Positions 53,001-63,500 are shown, counted from the stretch's first letter. The stretch is 64,000 nt of DNA from Agapetus fuscipes (GCA_951799405.1 OX637333.1:29408785-29472784), one strand, 5' to 3'. Notes: generated by a model not told the origin, from the letters alone. Program-made: numbers and translations.

Positions 53001-54780
53001 AGGTATGGCAGAAGCACAAGATCCATCTTTCTTGCAGCAGTATCAAAGTTGCAAATTCCTATGATGATCGCCATTTCACTGAAGATGCGCAATAAAAAAG
53101 TAATAATATAAGGCGGATTTATTTGGTGAGCGCTGTTTTTGTGTGAATCACACCTCAACAGCCCCTCTGGGAGCTTTGTCGTTTCTGTAGAAAGCACCAA
53201 TTTTGAAGCAAGAGCCAGTTGGAGTGAGAATGGATGGACCTTTCAGTGACCAGCCTTTGGTAAAGGTATATGAATTTTTCAACCCAGCAAAGAGCATATT
53301 TAAAAATATAAATGGTATATGCTCCGCCGGGATTCAAACCCGCAACCTTCCATTACCGAGTCCGAAGTGTTAGCTACTAGACTGCGGACCGGAGACAAGA
53401 AGAAGAAGCCATTTCTAATGCCAGTTGGATTAGTTTTGGTAATCTGTGATTGGTTGATTTTTAGCATTGAAATTCCCAATGTGATGATGTTGTTGGTAAT
53501 ATTGGTTGCGTTGATTTTGCAGGAAGAGTTTGATAAGAAGTTGCTGGAAGTGGAAGAGCCGGAGGAGGAGTTGCCCGAGGTGCCCACAGACGCAGTCAAG
53601 AGAAAGGAGAAGACCAAGGTCAAGCAGGCGGAAGGTGAGCCATTCGTATCTCTTCAGTTATAACCGAGTACTTACCGTGTGTCTTTAGCAACTTCCCGTT
53701 TTAAATACTCTAACCAGTTTTTGTATTTTTATTTCATATAAAATATCAAACCTCTTCGCTTATGGCTATATGAATACCCCCAGTACAGAATATTTTTTCA
53801 AGCACATTGGGATCATACCACATTTGGCTGCGAAGATCTGAAAGCCCAGACACCTCTGGGCATGCAATGTAGTAAATCGGTCTTACATATTGGAAGGAAG
53901 GATGAGTTGGGAGGAATTGGGAACGTTGTCATGACGAAAGGATCCTTAACCAACCAGAGACAGGTCGTAAGTCCTGTGACTCCCATCTCATCCTGACTCC
54001 GTGCGGCGGGCCTGAGTTTGGGTCTTGGATTTAAAAAAACTAAAGACCTGACTCGGTGAGACCGTGGATGCTCAGTTATTTCACAAATGTAAAACTTTAT
54101 CGATTTAAGACACTTCAAACTATGTGAACAGTCGGATGTATTAGTTATTCAAGAACAAAAATCATAATGGTGTAGCACATATTTCCACATGCAGACTTTT
54201 GAATTCTTGAACACAGATGTCAGGGATAAGTTCACAGTTGGATGACGTCTTTGATTGACAGCCGCACTGTGTGCAAGTTTATGCGTGTATGCGTGTCACC
54301 CGCAGTTGAAGGGTTAAGTTATTTGCCTCGCCATGAATATGTGTAGGACACAGTAGAGGGTAGGCGGGGGACTTTGAGGTCTGCATGCAGCACTGCTGTG
54401 AATAGACTCAGGGTTCCCTGCAGAAGCAACATGGCCAGTTATTTAGATCGTGCTTTTTGCATTGCCGGCCCTCTGCTGTGGAATGCCTTACCACACGAGC
54501 TGAGAGCTGTGGAGAGTGCAAATGCTTTTAAATCAAGATTGAAGACATGTCTGTTCAGGAGGGGCTATGGCTCTGCAGTGCCCTTGCGGTGAACTCACAA
54601 AATAGCACTAAAAATATTGTAAAATTATTATTATTATGAAGAACCAAATTGCGTGTTATGCTTGAATTTGAATATTGTAATGCCTTATTAAATTAAAACA
54701 ATCATTTGATTATTTTTTTTCCATTTCCAGATTTGGAAGACGACCCTGAGCTGATGATGATGAAGAGTTGGGCTAACTAG
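50090..54780 (+). CDS. CHMP4: CHMP4 / Snf7, ESCRT-III filament subunit
   Basis: Five coding exons with matching phases: 50090-50270, 51387-51564, 52594-52744, 53523-53634 and 54731-54780, giving 223 residues; every intron is GT...AG. Exon 1 starts MSFFGKMFGAKKDDKALSTG and encodes helix 1. Exon 2 gives AIQALKRKKRYEKQLQQIDG and the helix-2 region, exon 3 DQVHDMMDDIAEQQDVAKEI, exon 4 EEFDKKLLEVEEPEEELPEV. Exon 5 ends DDPELMMMKSWAN, the C-terminal helix known in this family to bind Alix/Bro1. These match animal CHMP4 (Drosophila shrub) closely in order and length. The protein polymerises on membranes in multivesicular-body sorting, cytokinesis and repair. Introns are loaded with SINE/LINE pieces. 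Exons 2-3 are noticeably GC-richer than exons 1 and 5. Confidence 0.96.
50656..51150 (+). mobile_element. Dimeric SINE (B+A) in CHMP4 intron 1
   Basis: A SINE B (AGCGTAGTGGTATATGC head, GGTTCGAATCC B box) ends at CCAAGCTCGCTAAAAGTCCA and is followed at ~50886 by a SINE A with head GTCGATAGCTCAGTTAGTAG. The SINE A B box is eroded. It ends GTGTAGCTTAGTTGCG with further TTGCG units. Confidence 0.85.
51235..51345 (-). mobile_element. CR1-like LINE C-terminal fragment in CHMP4 intron 1
   Basis: Minus-strand YTSWNKLPKDIVSAPSVNAI and KNRLDKHVNNYGF match the final residues of CR1-type ORF2. It ends about 40 bases before the exon 2 acceptor. Confidence 0.72.
51645..51835 (+). mobile_element. Family G LINE 3' end in CHMP4 intron 2
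   Basis: NPQSENKRRVC-like codons, then MNIEEMKVVCRTGKSGGASA with a frameshift relative to other copies, CTATTGGAACGGCGGCAGGA and an ACAGTACAGTA tail. Confidence 0.78.
51836..52025 (+). mobile_element. Family C LINE 3' UTR copy in CHMP4 intron 2
   Basis: CTTATAGGTTGTATGAGAAT to GTGGGCATGCATTTAATATG; joined directly to the tail of the preceding LINE G piece. Confidence 0.75.
52150..52514 (+). mobile_element. CR1/L2-like LINE 3' end, tail donor of SINE B
   Basis: The frame at 52157-52429 reads VCLMVFKALSIWQTCF, then LCRQIRTYFGDRACRITRPM and EWNRLPLGVWVLES...FKTALKRHL, stop. The 3' UTR GAGGTGTGACACACACAAAA ... GTGCTC ... AAATAAATCATCCT is nearly the same as the 3' end of SINE B. This is the pattern of a LINE whose machinery moves a SINE. 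It lies in CHMP4 intron 2. Confidence 0.85.
52805..53082 (+). mobile_element. RTE-like LINE C-terminal fragment in CHMP4 intron 3
   Basis: LLMSIKRQKLVDYNNIIKND, HLAIIQGRIERRQAQRRTSW and LKNLMQRYGRSTRSIFLAAV correspond to the C-terminus of the RTE-like family (LLHLIIQGKIEGRRSQGRRR), at roughly 65 percent identity by eye; an older copy. Confidence 0.82.
53107..53392 (-). mobile_element. tRNA-derived SINE, family B, in CHMP4 intron 3
   Basis: Complete minus-strand B: reverse tail TTATTTGGTGAGCGCTGTTT at the left, reverse B box GGGATTCAAACCCG and CTAGACTGCGGACCGG at the right. Confidence 0.88.
53635..54350. other. CHMP4 intron 4, left part
   Basis: Begins GTGAGCCATTCG. No repeat family is recognised; the 101-codon minus frame at 53813-54118 has no identifiable domain. 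Confidence 0.45.
54355..54640 (+). mobile_element. CR1/L2-like LINE C-terminus in CHMP4 intron 4
   Basis: YLDRAFCIAGPLLWNALPHE and NAFKSRLKTCLFRRGYG, stop, then a TGAACTCACAAAATAGCACT 3' UTR and an (ATT)n tail. Confidence 0.88.
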
Positions 54781-54847
54781 TTAACTAATGTGCAGGGTGA
54801 GGAGTCTCCACTTTTCTACTAGCGATCTTATCAGTAGATGGTCATGT

Positions 54848-55105
54848 CGCTAGTTAGGTCGAGCGGATAAGGCGTTTACTCTCTAATTTGTGTTTGAAAC
54901 AAGCGCAAGTTTGAACCCCGCCTGCACCGTGTCCTATCGACAATAACTTCAACAGATGTCATTGGGTAATTATGAAATAGTAATTCATTAAAGTATGCAA
55001 TGATGAATTACTAATTGAGAATGTTGATACATGTTTCTGGCCAGACAAAATAGGTTGGTAAATTGCATTCCTTTTTACAAATCTATTTAAAAAGACAAAA
55101 AAATT
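54848..55105 (+). mobile_element. tRNA-derived SINE, family D
   Basis: AGTTAGGTCGAGCGGATAAG is the A-box side, AGTTTGAACCCCGCCTGCAC the B box; the body has TTCAACAGATGTCATTGGGT and TTTCTGGCCAGACAAAATAG. It begins about 65 bases after the CHMP4 stop codon. Confidence 0.8.
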
Positions 55106-55133
55106 GTAGCGAGTGATAAAACCGCGTCACAGG

Positions 55134-55345
55134 GAAATGTCCATAAACATAATGTTCACCGACACAATGTCCATCGACAAAATGACCACCGAAAAAATGT
55201 ATTCAAAATCATCTATAAATCGTATATCATATTAAAAAAAAATGTAGACATACGTTGGTGGACACTTTGTTCGTGAACATTTTGTCTGTGGACATTGTGT
55301 CGTTGGATATTCTGTCTATGGACATCTTGTCGTAGAACCTGATAA
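55134..55345. repeat. Foldback built from ~15-bp AATGTCCATCGACA units
   Basis: The left arm repeats AATGTCCATAAACAT, AATGTTCACCGACAC, AATGTCCATCGACAA, AATGACCACCGA; the right arm carries the inverse units (GTGGACATT, GTTGGATATTC, TATGGACATC). An AT-rich centre of about 60 bases separates them. Tandem arms facing each other are the layout of Foldback-type elements. The GGAAATGTCC and GACATCTTGTCG ends are not flanked by an obvious duplication. Confidence 0.78.
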
Positions 55346-55604
55346 AACATGACCAATCAGCTGTTCACGGGCGGCCATGATGTTTAGAAAAGTGGAGACT
55401 TCTCACCGCGGTCTATCAACACACCTACCTATACATACTTCACATCTGTTGCTTGGCAGTGTTCACTTTTTACTTTTAAGTTAAGAAAACAACACACTTG
55501 TTTAGCTAAATCAATGAAAATTAAATATGTACTAGATTGTTCACCCGAGAAGCTTCACTAAATGAATGTAAAAACAATAAAAAAACTCATAGTTCAATCC
55601 TAAT

Positions 55605-55910
55605 CTTGGACCGGTCCGTAGTCCAGTGGCAACACTGCGGACTCGTAAATGGAAGGTTGTGGATTCGGATCCCGGCGGAGCACAAAAAATATACCATTTA
55701 TATTTCGAATGTGCTCTTCGCTGAGTTGAAAAATTCATATACCTTTACCAAAGACCGGTCACTGAAAGGTCCATCCAACCTTACAACAACTGGGTCTTGC
55801 TTGAGAATTGGCGCTTTCTACAGCGACGACCAAGCTCGCAGAGGGCTCTTGAGGTGTGATACACACAAAGCAGCGCTCACCAAATAAAGCATCCTAATAT
55901 TATATTAACT
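55605..55910 (+). mobile_element. SINE B of the 5S-headed subfamily, 5'-truncated
   Basis: It starts inside the linker (ATCTTGGACCGGTCC) that joins 5S and tRNA parts in 44142-44568, so the 5S head has been lost. Body and (ATATT)n tail are nearly identical to that copy. Confidence 0.88.
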
Positions 55911-56068
55911 TACAATCTTGAGCGCTTTCGACAATGTTACCTTTTCTTTACCACAAGAATAAAGGAGAATACTTGAAGTTTATTATTTATTACATGAACT
56001 GAGTCATATAGAAACAAATTTGACAATCTAGGATGTTTTTTAAAAGAATATATGTTATATTTGAATAG

Positions 56069-56290
56069 GAGTTTTAGGCTTATACGGCCGGCGGACGATG
56101 CTGGAGAGACGTTTTCCGGGATCTATTGCGGTGGGAGCTGAAGCTTCATCATTTCACTTTCACAGTCAAGAAGCCTATTGTAGACATTGGAGAAACGTCC
56201 GGAAGCTCCAGCTCCCACAGACCACGGCAACAGATCCCGGAAAGCAACTCTCCAGCATCATCAGCCGGCCGTGTAAGCCTAAAACTCATA
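56069..56290. mobile_element. Foldback element with degraded hammerhead-like core, copy 3
   Basis: Outer ends GAGTTTTAGGCTTATACGGC and GCCGTGTAAGCCTAAAACTC are inverted. The left arm is partly deleted. The core reads TCAAGAAGCC...TTGGAGAAAC, with the conserved CTGAAGA changed. The target duplication is not clear. Confidence 0.78.
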
Positions 56291-56961
56291 TTCAGTTCCG
56301 TATGTGTTTTAATAATTATGTGTAGCTCATCGCGTGAACAGAATTTTGAAATTAATGAAATTGAGAGAATAATAATACTTATACTTAATGCTTTTTGATA
56401 ATTTGTAAATAAAGATAGTTTTATGTATAATATATAATAGAAAAAGTGGCTTAATACACAATTTCACTTGAATAAATGTTTTTTATTTTGTAAATTAAAA
56501 ATTCCTGGTGAATGAAAAAATCAAATTTAAATTGAGACAGCTGCTAGTTAGGTGGACTCATACATAATAATATAATTCAGTTATTTAAGTAAATGATTGT
56601 TCGCATCCATCGGGTTCAACTTGTCTATGTATATTTATTTCCTAAATTACTTACACTTATGTATAAATAAAGTTTGTAATAAAATTGTGAAACCAAAAAT
56701 CCGTATTTCTATTCTTATTTATATATTTTTAAACTGGCAACACTGTATATTATAGTCTTATGTGAAATTTATGTGAACACCTTTTTATATGAAACGAAAC
56801 TATGTAGTTGTGACATTTGATTTTCTTTGATTCTTTTAGACTTTGATTTTCTGGATATAATCATCTTTATACAAGCAGACACGCGTTAGTTCACGTTTAC
56901 TTATGTTGCATGTGTACAAATTAAGACCCATTATTATTATTTAATATAGTTGAATTTTGTC
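56291..56961. other. Unique AT-rich region
   Basis: No gene. A faint family C-like block (ACAAGCAGACACGCGTTAGT, TTGCATGTGTACA) lies at about 56872-56920. Confidence 0.45.
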
Positions 56962-57239
56962 TAAAAGAGCAGCGGTCGCCAAACTTTTTGACCTCACGGA
57001 CCAGTTAATTCATAATTTAAATCCCGTGGACCACTAATAGGATTTTTTAAGTGTTAAATATATTTATAAAAAAAAATTGTGATCAAAGAACACATAAAAT
57101 GTACCTTGTTAATAGTTTTTATAACTTGTCACGTATTGTTATGAATTGAATCATGTTTTAATGCATCTTAAAACATAACTTAACATGATGATTAAGAGGG
57201 CGCCTTCCAAATATGCCTTTGAGTTTTGACCTCTAATTG

Positions 57240-57300
57240 CTTCGGTTCCCGCGCGCTGCGGCGCGCGCATCGACTCTACCGCTCCGTGCACGCGCGATCA
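57240..57300. other. GC-rich island within the hAT-like element
   Basis: CGCGCGCTGCGGCGCGCGCA and CCGTGCACGCGCG stand out in otherwise AT-rich DNA. GC-rich subterminal blocks are common in hAT elements; function unknown. Confidence 0.5.
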
Positions 57301-57767
57301 CTCAAACTCAGATAAATCATAACATAAATGGAAGTGTTCATTTTTGATAATCATTATGGCTTATATTTTGCATTTTTATATACCTCATACATTTGAGGAA
57401 TATGGATGTAGAATATAAGGTTAAAGGTGTACATACTGCGTGTGATGCCTGCATATTTTTTTTACAGAGATAAATTTCATTTTTGTAAACTGTTACATAC
57501 CTATTGTAAAAATTAAAGTTGGATTATACCGGTGGCATTTCAGTTCGGGCCATTGAGATGTGAATTACATGCAAACAGTAAACTCAACGTGATAAAATAT
57601 ATACTGTACGGCTGTATAACCAAATAATATTTCCATTTTTATTTATAATAAATTTACAGAATGATTTATTCGGTAAGCATTGTTTTTGTTTCTATCATAG
57701 CTCAAGTGTTCTATCAGTAGACAGGCCGTTCAATTTATTAGAATATAGGGCAATATCTAAATAAGAA

Positions 57768-57873
57768 TCTAAGTTGCATAGATATAGTACATTTAGGAAC
57801 TTATATAACATGCATTTGTACAAGTAGACACGTATAAGTTCGTGCTTACACATGCCGCAAATGGACCTACCTA
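57768..57873 (-). mobile_element. Family C LINE tail fragment inside the hAT-like element
   Basis: GAATCTAAGTTGCATAGATA to CACATGCCGCAAATGGACCT; the head half is missing. Confidence 0.75.
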
Positions 57874-57884
57874 GTAGTTAACAA

Positions 57885-57988
57885 AAGCACCAAATCCTTA
57901 TTTAGACCTGTAGCATACATAGTAAAAATATCCATGATCATCGCCGATATTTGTTAAAAATGGTACCTACTGAAAGAAGAAGAAGAAT
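57885..57988 (+). mobile_element. RTE-like LINE 3' end inside the hAT-like element
   Basis: AAAAGCACCAAATCCTTATT, ATGATCATCGCCGATATTTG and a GAAGAAGAAGAATT tail match the last ~30 codons and tail of the RTE-like family. Confidence 0.8.
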
Positions 57989-58856
57989 TCCTTGTTACGT
58001 TTTGCAAAAGTTTTATTATCGAAACAACGATCGCATGCGAGAACGAATTTACTCTTATCTATTATATTTTTCTTCTCTTCAGAGAAGTACCTTTTATGTA
58101 AAAAAAACATACGTGTAAACTAAACAACAACGTTTAAAAAAACAAGGAAACTGGAACGCTAACTAGGAACGCTATTTAAGTTTTCATACATTTGCGGGTA
58201 AAGGTACGTCAAAAGTATATATTAAAAAAGTAAATACTTGGCGCAAGTGGCAAATCTATTCGAATCGAATATGTTTGTCTCTTTTCAACTCGAAGCGCTA
58301 CCCGGCGCAAAATGTCAAGCGGTGCCGTGCGATATAAACGGCAAACATGTTTGCCTAACCAAATTACATTTTTCGGAAAGTAAAGGATCCAAATCAATGA
58401 AAATTTTAACACTATTATTCATACACATCAGACTTTTTTACTGCCATTATAATAAAGAGTTGCAATCGCTTGACAGCACGATTCTGAAAAGTTTGCTCGA
58501 TAAAAAAAACACGAAAAACTCTAATTTTTCACTTTTTACTTGATTTTTTTCTTGTTTTCTGACATTTTAAAGCATAACATTACTTTTTTTCACGGGACAC
58601 ACGAAGAGCTAAATGCAATAGGTAAAATAAATGTGATAATAAAGACTTCGACAAAACTAAACATCTCAAGTTTGGAATAAAAAAGGGTGAATGCTTTAGT
58701 AATGTGGCATTCCACAATTTTTAAATAAAAAAACCCTGAATGTATTTTCAATTGTTTTGTCTTAATATCTGCACAAATGGTTTTTTATATTTGTTATTAG
58801 TACTATCTTTCAGACGGGCAAATACAATGTAAGGCGTTAATCAAATTTCATCCAAA

Positions 58857-59067
58857 TTTGAATCTTAGTTGCAAAGATATTTTACATTTGAAAACTCCTA
58901 TAACATGCATTTCCACAAGCAGACATGTATAAGGACAACATAAAAACCCAATCTCAAAATAACATAAGCTCTGCAACTCTTGCCGACCTTCCCTAGAACA
59001 GGGGTGACATTCGTAAAGTGAACTATTATTTACAGTATGGGTGGTCAGCCTCATACCAACCTTTTAT
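58857..59067 (-). mobile_element. Family C LINE 3' UTR copy inside the hAT-like element
   Basis: Tail GAATCTTAGTTGCAAAGATA to head CATACCAACCTTTTA; the CATGCGGCATG segment is deleted. Confidence 0.8.
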
Positions 59068-59389
59068 ACAAATTAAAATATTTTTGAGAATAAAGCCTAC
59101 CTTGCACGGTATGCTACGAGCCGTACCTGATTGTCATAATATTATACTCGTATCATTGAACTGACTGCTTGACATCAGCAATAATAATAATTCCGTTGTC
59201 CGTAGCGTAGGGCTTGCGTGAATTATAATATGTATCTCACTGGAGCAGCCTCGACCTCGAGTATATAATAATATAAACTCCCTTAGATTGCGTAAATCGA
59301 AAATGAATGAAATATACGACGGCACGTCTTGATTTTGTTTTATTTTTTTTTTCGATTTAGACAATCGAGATAAGTTTACACAAGTTACA

Positions 59390-59515
59390 CTCGGGGTACT
59401 GCTGCCATGATCTATGGTAACTGAAGCTTCAAGAGTTGGGAAGTTTTGACCGTGATCTGCGTGATACACATAAAAACAGCGCTCACCAAATAAATCATCC
59501 TATTATTATATCTGC
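59390..59515 (+). mobile_element. SINE B 3' end fragment
   Basis: GTGATACACATAAAAACAGCG, CTCACCAAATAAATCATCCT and an ATTATTATA tail; the region before 59455 is unclear. Confidence 0.7.
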
Positions 59516-59631
59516 TATGAGCATTTTCAGCGCCATTATGTAAATACATTTTTGTAATTAAAAAAAGTAATCACGTTCATTTATGCATCCGTGTATAGTT
59601 CAATAATGCAAAAAAAAACATGGGAATGATC

Positions 59632-60018
59632 AAGCAACATTGGGCGCGGACAGTACTTGGATGGGTGACCGCTCACGTACACCGCGCGTCGTTGGCATCT
59701 TGGACCGGTCCGTAGTCCGTAGTGGAAACACTACGAACTCGTAAATGGAAGGTTGTGGATTCGGATCTCGGCGGAGCACAAAAATATACCATTTATATTT
59801 CGAATGTGCTCTCGCTGAGTTGAAAAATTCATAAACCTTTACCAAAGACCGGTCACTGAAAGGTCCATCCAACCTTACAACAACTGGGTCTTGCTTGAGA
59901 ATTGGCGCTTTCTACAGCGACGACCAAGCTCGCAGAGGGCTCTTGAGGTGTGATACACACAAAAACAGCGCTCACCAAATAAATCATCCTAATATTATTA
60001 TATTATATTATTATTATC
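59632..60018 (+). mobile_element. Chimeric 5S/tRNA SINE, second copy, 5'-truncated in 5S
   Basis: Begins AAGCAACATTGGGCGCGG inside the 5S part, keeps AGTACTTGGATGGGTGACCG and CACCGCGCGTCGTTGGC, then ATCTTGGACCGGTCCGTAG and the SINE B body to an (ATT)n tail. The 5S-tRNA joint is identical to 44142-44568, which makes a family rather than a chance join. Confidence 0.9.
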
Positions 60019-60889
60019 ATATGGAAGTAGAAAAATTTACCTTTTTTTTTCTAAACAATCTTCGATTACTTTTTTTATTATAGTATTTTTGTTTTCGAAC
60101 TCCCATATTTTCTAAAAAAAAAAACGAAAGACATTTTTGATTAATTGACACACATTTATTTACAAATAATATTTTACGTGAAGAAAATATTTTTATATAC
60201 TAATCGGGTTTTTTTATTTGAAGCCTGTATTCTTTTTTCTGCGCGCTAGAATTCATGCGGAGCGAACAGACGTCCTCTCGCCTTCACAGTTTGCTCCAGA
60301 CTGGCGGGAACGCCGAGCAAACCACTGCGTTTTTCTGTCAAATTGTTTCCCTACAAAATTAGTATGGGATTTTTGAAGCTGTTTTGTTTATTTTATTTTG
60401 TACAATTTACATGCATTATTACGAAAAAAAAATGCGATCAATTTTGAGTTTGATTAATAAACTTACCATTTATACATATTTTTTGTATCCTTCCATTAAA
60501 AAAATTCAAGTTATTCATTGAACCCAGATAGCATTATTTCGTAACATTTCATTAGTTTGTGTTCATTTTGACAAAATTCAAATAACTTCTATCATTTTTG
60601 GAAACGGTCAATCTGTAGTTTATACATTTCTTTATTGTATTCTGACAGTAAAAGATTTTTAAAAAAAAGTAAACATTATGGACATTTAAAACCCGGAACA
60701 CCGTTTTGGACGTATTCGCTCTATGGGGTCTTAAGTATATTCCACATTTTTCTGCGGACCAGCGAAATTTTCTCGCGGACCACCACTTTGGCAACCGCTG
60801 TAAAAGAGCATGAAGGAACCAACCAATGAGGTCCGAATATTCAAAATATCCCTCGGCTATGTGACGTCACCCATTACAAATTCCAGGTA

Positions 60890-61195
60890 ATTTTTACAGG
60901 TAATTCCCCCGAGAAATATTCCCGAAGGTGTCGCATGTGACGAGTGGAATCTATTTATTTTTGTAGGTTAGGGGGCTGGCCTCACGCCAACCACTTCAGT
61001 TGAAGTAAGGGTTTCTCAGCTCCCGAGGGGGCTGGCACTCATTTATTGTGAAGGCTGAGTAAACCTTGCCTGTATTTATTTTGGACTTGAAATTAACACC
61101 GAAACGGGAAATCATTTCTGACACCCTTGGCGGGATTTGAGGCTGAATGGAATGGAATGCAAGCGCTCTACCAACTGAGTTATTGACCGGGCACT
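60890..61195 (-). mobile_element. tRNA-derived SINE, family A
   Basis: Minus copy with reverse head CTACCAACTGAGTTATTGACC. The B-box region is altered (GGGATTTGAGGCTGAATGG) and the 3' end is cut. Confidence 0.85.
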
Positions 61196-61452
61196 CCACA
61201 CAAAAGCAGCAAATAAATCATCATAATGTTTAATTATTTCATCATTGCATTCTTCATTTAATTTTCTTTTTTCTCCAATTACAACTGAATTTCAAAATGT
61301 AGTTCAAATGTTATGAAATTAATAGTGCATTGTTTCGTAACACTAACAGTCTGATTGCCAAAGTGAAATTCCTTACATGGCATTACTAAATCGTCCCCCC
61401 AGTGCTTGTTTGGCTTATCTACCATTTGATACAAAGATGACCTTTAAATGAA

Positions 61453-61552
61453 ATTGTCTTAAAAATCAAATTCTACATAATCTGAGCCAAATAAAAACTG
61501 TAAAACATGATAATGTGAGAGTTGTTTTAAATACATTTTTTAAACAAATTTC
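61453..61552 (+). repeat. Unclassified interspersed repeat, copy 2
   Basis: Same-orientation match to 222-320, beginning TTGTCTTAAAAATCAAATTC. Confidence 0.6.
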
Positions 61553-61572
61553 CAGTGTTCATAAGACACATT

Positions 61573-61870
61573 TACCGGTCCGTCGTCTAGTGGTTAACAC
61601 TTTTGACTAGAAAATGAAAGGTTATGGGTTCGAATCCCAGCGGAGCACAAAAACATACCATTTATATTTTCATATATGCTCTTCGCTGGGTGAAAAACTC
61701 ATACCTTTACCAAAGACCGGTCACTAAAGGTCCATCCAGCCTTTCAGCAACTGGGTCTTGCTTTGAGATTTGGCACTTAAAACAGCGACGACCAAGCTTG
61801 CAGAGGGCTCTTGAGGTATGATTCACACAAAAACCATGCTCACCAAAAAATCATCCTATAATATTATTAT
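61573..61870 (+). mobile_element. tRNA-derived SINE, family B
   Basis: ACCGGTCCGTCGTCTAGTGG head with no 5S part, B box GGGTTCGAATCCC, complete body, (ATT)n tail. Confidence 0.9.
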
Positions 61871-62210
61871 TATTGGTCTAGTACACATACAAACATTGCT
61901 CATGGGAAATTACCACTGATGGATATAAGACAAACAAGTACTAAGCGGACCAAATGTCATTATTATTCATGTACATACTTGTCGGGTCGTCACACATACT
62001 GAATATCAACGCATCCTTCCTCGTAGAATGTGGGGAACAATTAGAGACACTTTCTCTACAAGGCGTAGATAAACAAATTGTACTATGTCCTAAGAACCGT
62101 CATAGACACAAAATATCAAATTGACTTTTGCCTTTGGAAAGTTAATAAGAAAGCTTTGAAGGGTGAAAGAATGGTATTCATTTTTAGATCATAATTTTCA
62201 TTTTTTTTTT
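61871..62210. other. Spacer, nothing recognised
   Basis: No supported feature. Confidence 0.4.
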
Positions 62211-62442
62211 CGATACCTTAAAGGTGAAACTGAATAAGTGACATATTAAGCTAGCATGGGTTTCTCAAATAAATGCACTATTTTTCCGGTTTTCTACGAG
62301 GGAAAATACTAAAAAAGTGTAATGGAGTATTTCCTTATAACTAGTTCACTTACAATGAGAAGTTTCACTCAATAAAATGTTTTATCCACAATTTCTCAAA
62401 TCAGTGAATCAGTACTCATTCAGTTTTACTTTTTAGGTGGCG
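62211..62442. mobile_element. CCTTAAAGG-type MITE, copy 6
   Basis: Ends CGATACCTTAAAGGTGAAAC and CAGTTTTACTTTTTAGGTGG; opposite orientation to the other copies. Its right edge abuts a minus-strand family C piece. Confidence 0.88.
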
Positions 62443-62752
62443 ATTTACAATGTAAGATCCAAACTTCAAATGAGCATAAACCCTGTTACTCTGTTTGTTT
62501 TTCTGAAATAGGGGTGACGTTGAGAAAGGTGAACCAATTTTTACAACCAATGCTGTAAAGAAATGGTTCACTTTGCCGATGTCACCCATGTTTCAGAGAA
62601 GATCGGCAAGAGTTGCAGGGTTTATGTTCATTTGAGGTTTGGAATTAAATTTTTAAGTACAAATGCAGCATTTGTAAGTGAAAATTTAAACATGTCTGTG
62701 GGCATGCGTATGAATTTTAAATGTTATATCTTTGCAACTTAGATTATAGCCT
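62443..62752. mobile_element. Two family C LINE pieces in opposite orientation
   Basis: A minus-strand core (62443-62550) is followed by a plus-strand copy (62556-62752) from ATGCTGTAAAGAAATGGTTC to TTTGCAACTTAGATTATAG. Confidence 0.75.
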
Positions 62753-63129
62753 TATACCAATGCATAACAAAACAAGATGTTTGCTAAGAAAGGTAATGTA
62801 TGTTATGTATTGCGGATCACCTTAGTAATACTGTTCATTTCACAGTTGGTCGCATGCGGGTTTTGATTTGAGACCCCTCCATGGTACGGAGTCCTTACAC
62901 GCCAGTTTAAATGTGAACTTTGAGCAATCAACTTGCAACACTAGCATTTGAATATATTCTGTGATTAATTTTTCAATATTTTGCATTAAATGTTCCACAA
63001 TAAATAAACCACTAACATGAAAATCTCAATGGTAAGTCAAGCTCCTAATAATGATTTCTCTTATAATAATACAATAATAATAAATAACACTTGTATACTT
63101 GGTAACACTTGTAACCTTCTCGTGACTGA
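62753..63129. other. Spacer, nothing recognised
   Basis: No supported feature; an (ATA)-rich tract near 63065-63090. Confidence 0.4.
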
Positions 63130-63310
63130 GTCACTGCAAAGGCGCTTTGTAATAGTCTTTGAAAAAATGAGTTGTGAGCCCTTTTCTAAAAGCTGCCTCA
63201 GTCTTCAGCTCCCTGAGGGTCGCAGGAAGAGAATTCCGAGCCGTCGGAGCAGTAACGATAAAGGCTCGGTCACCAAACACCGTCCTTGTGGTTCTGCGCG
63301 GCAGCTGGAT
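63130..63310 (-). mobile_element. CR1/L2-like LINE C-terminus
   Basis: Minus strand: TRTVFGDRAFIVTAPTARNS, LPATLRELKTEAAFRKGLTT, HFFKDYYKAPLQ, stop. Matches the conserved GDRAF...WNSLP...FK pattern, with Arg in place of the usual Trp. Confidence 0.85.
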
Positions 63311-63500
63311 ACAAGTTACTTACATCCTTTTATTTTTGTATATATTAAATGGACTTAATTTAAATGCACATTTTTTTTATTTGTATTTTTTCAAAGGGAA
63401 AACACTAAAGGTGTGTGTGACATTTGCCCTTTTTAAATAGTTTTAGAATAGAACAACAAAATATTTATATGTAGGTATCACCAAACTCTGATATAAAAAA

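Larger units (their letters stand above)
56970..60800. mobile_element. 3.8-kb hAT-like element with perfect 8-bp target duplication
   Basis: The left end CAGCGGTCGCCAAACTTTTT and right end CCACTTTGGCAACCGCTG are inverted repeats, and TAAAAGAG is present exactly on both sides (56962-56969, 60801-60808). Subterminal CACGGACCA, GTGGACCAC and GCGGACCA repeats occur near both ends. No transposase frame is readable; the longest frame (58238-58543) has no hAT features. The interior holds nested LINE and SINE copies, so the element was larger-than-MITE when inserted or grew afterwards. Confidence 0.9.

Noticed and set aside
53813..54118. Gene nested in CHMP4 intron 4
   Set aside because: Irregular composition, no domain and no splice sites; treated as chance.
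58238..58543. Transposase remnant of the hAT-like element
   Set aside because: The 101-codon frame shows no hAT dimerisation (C-terminal) motif or zinc-finger pattern.
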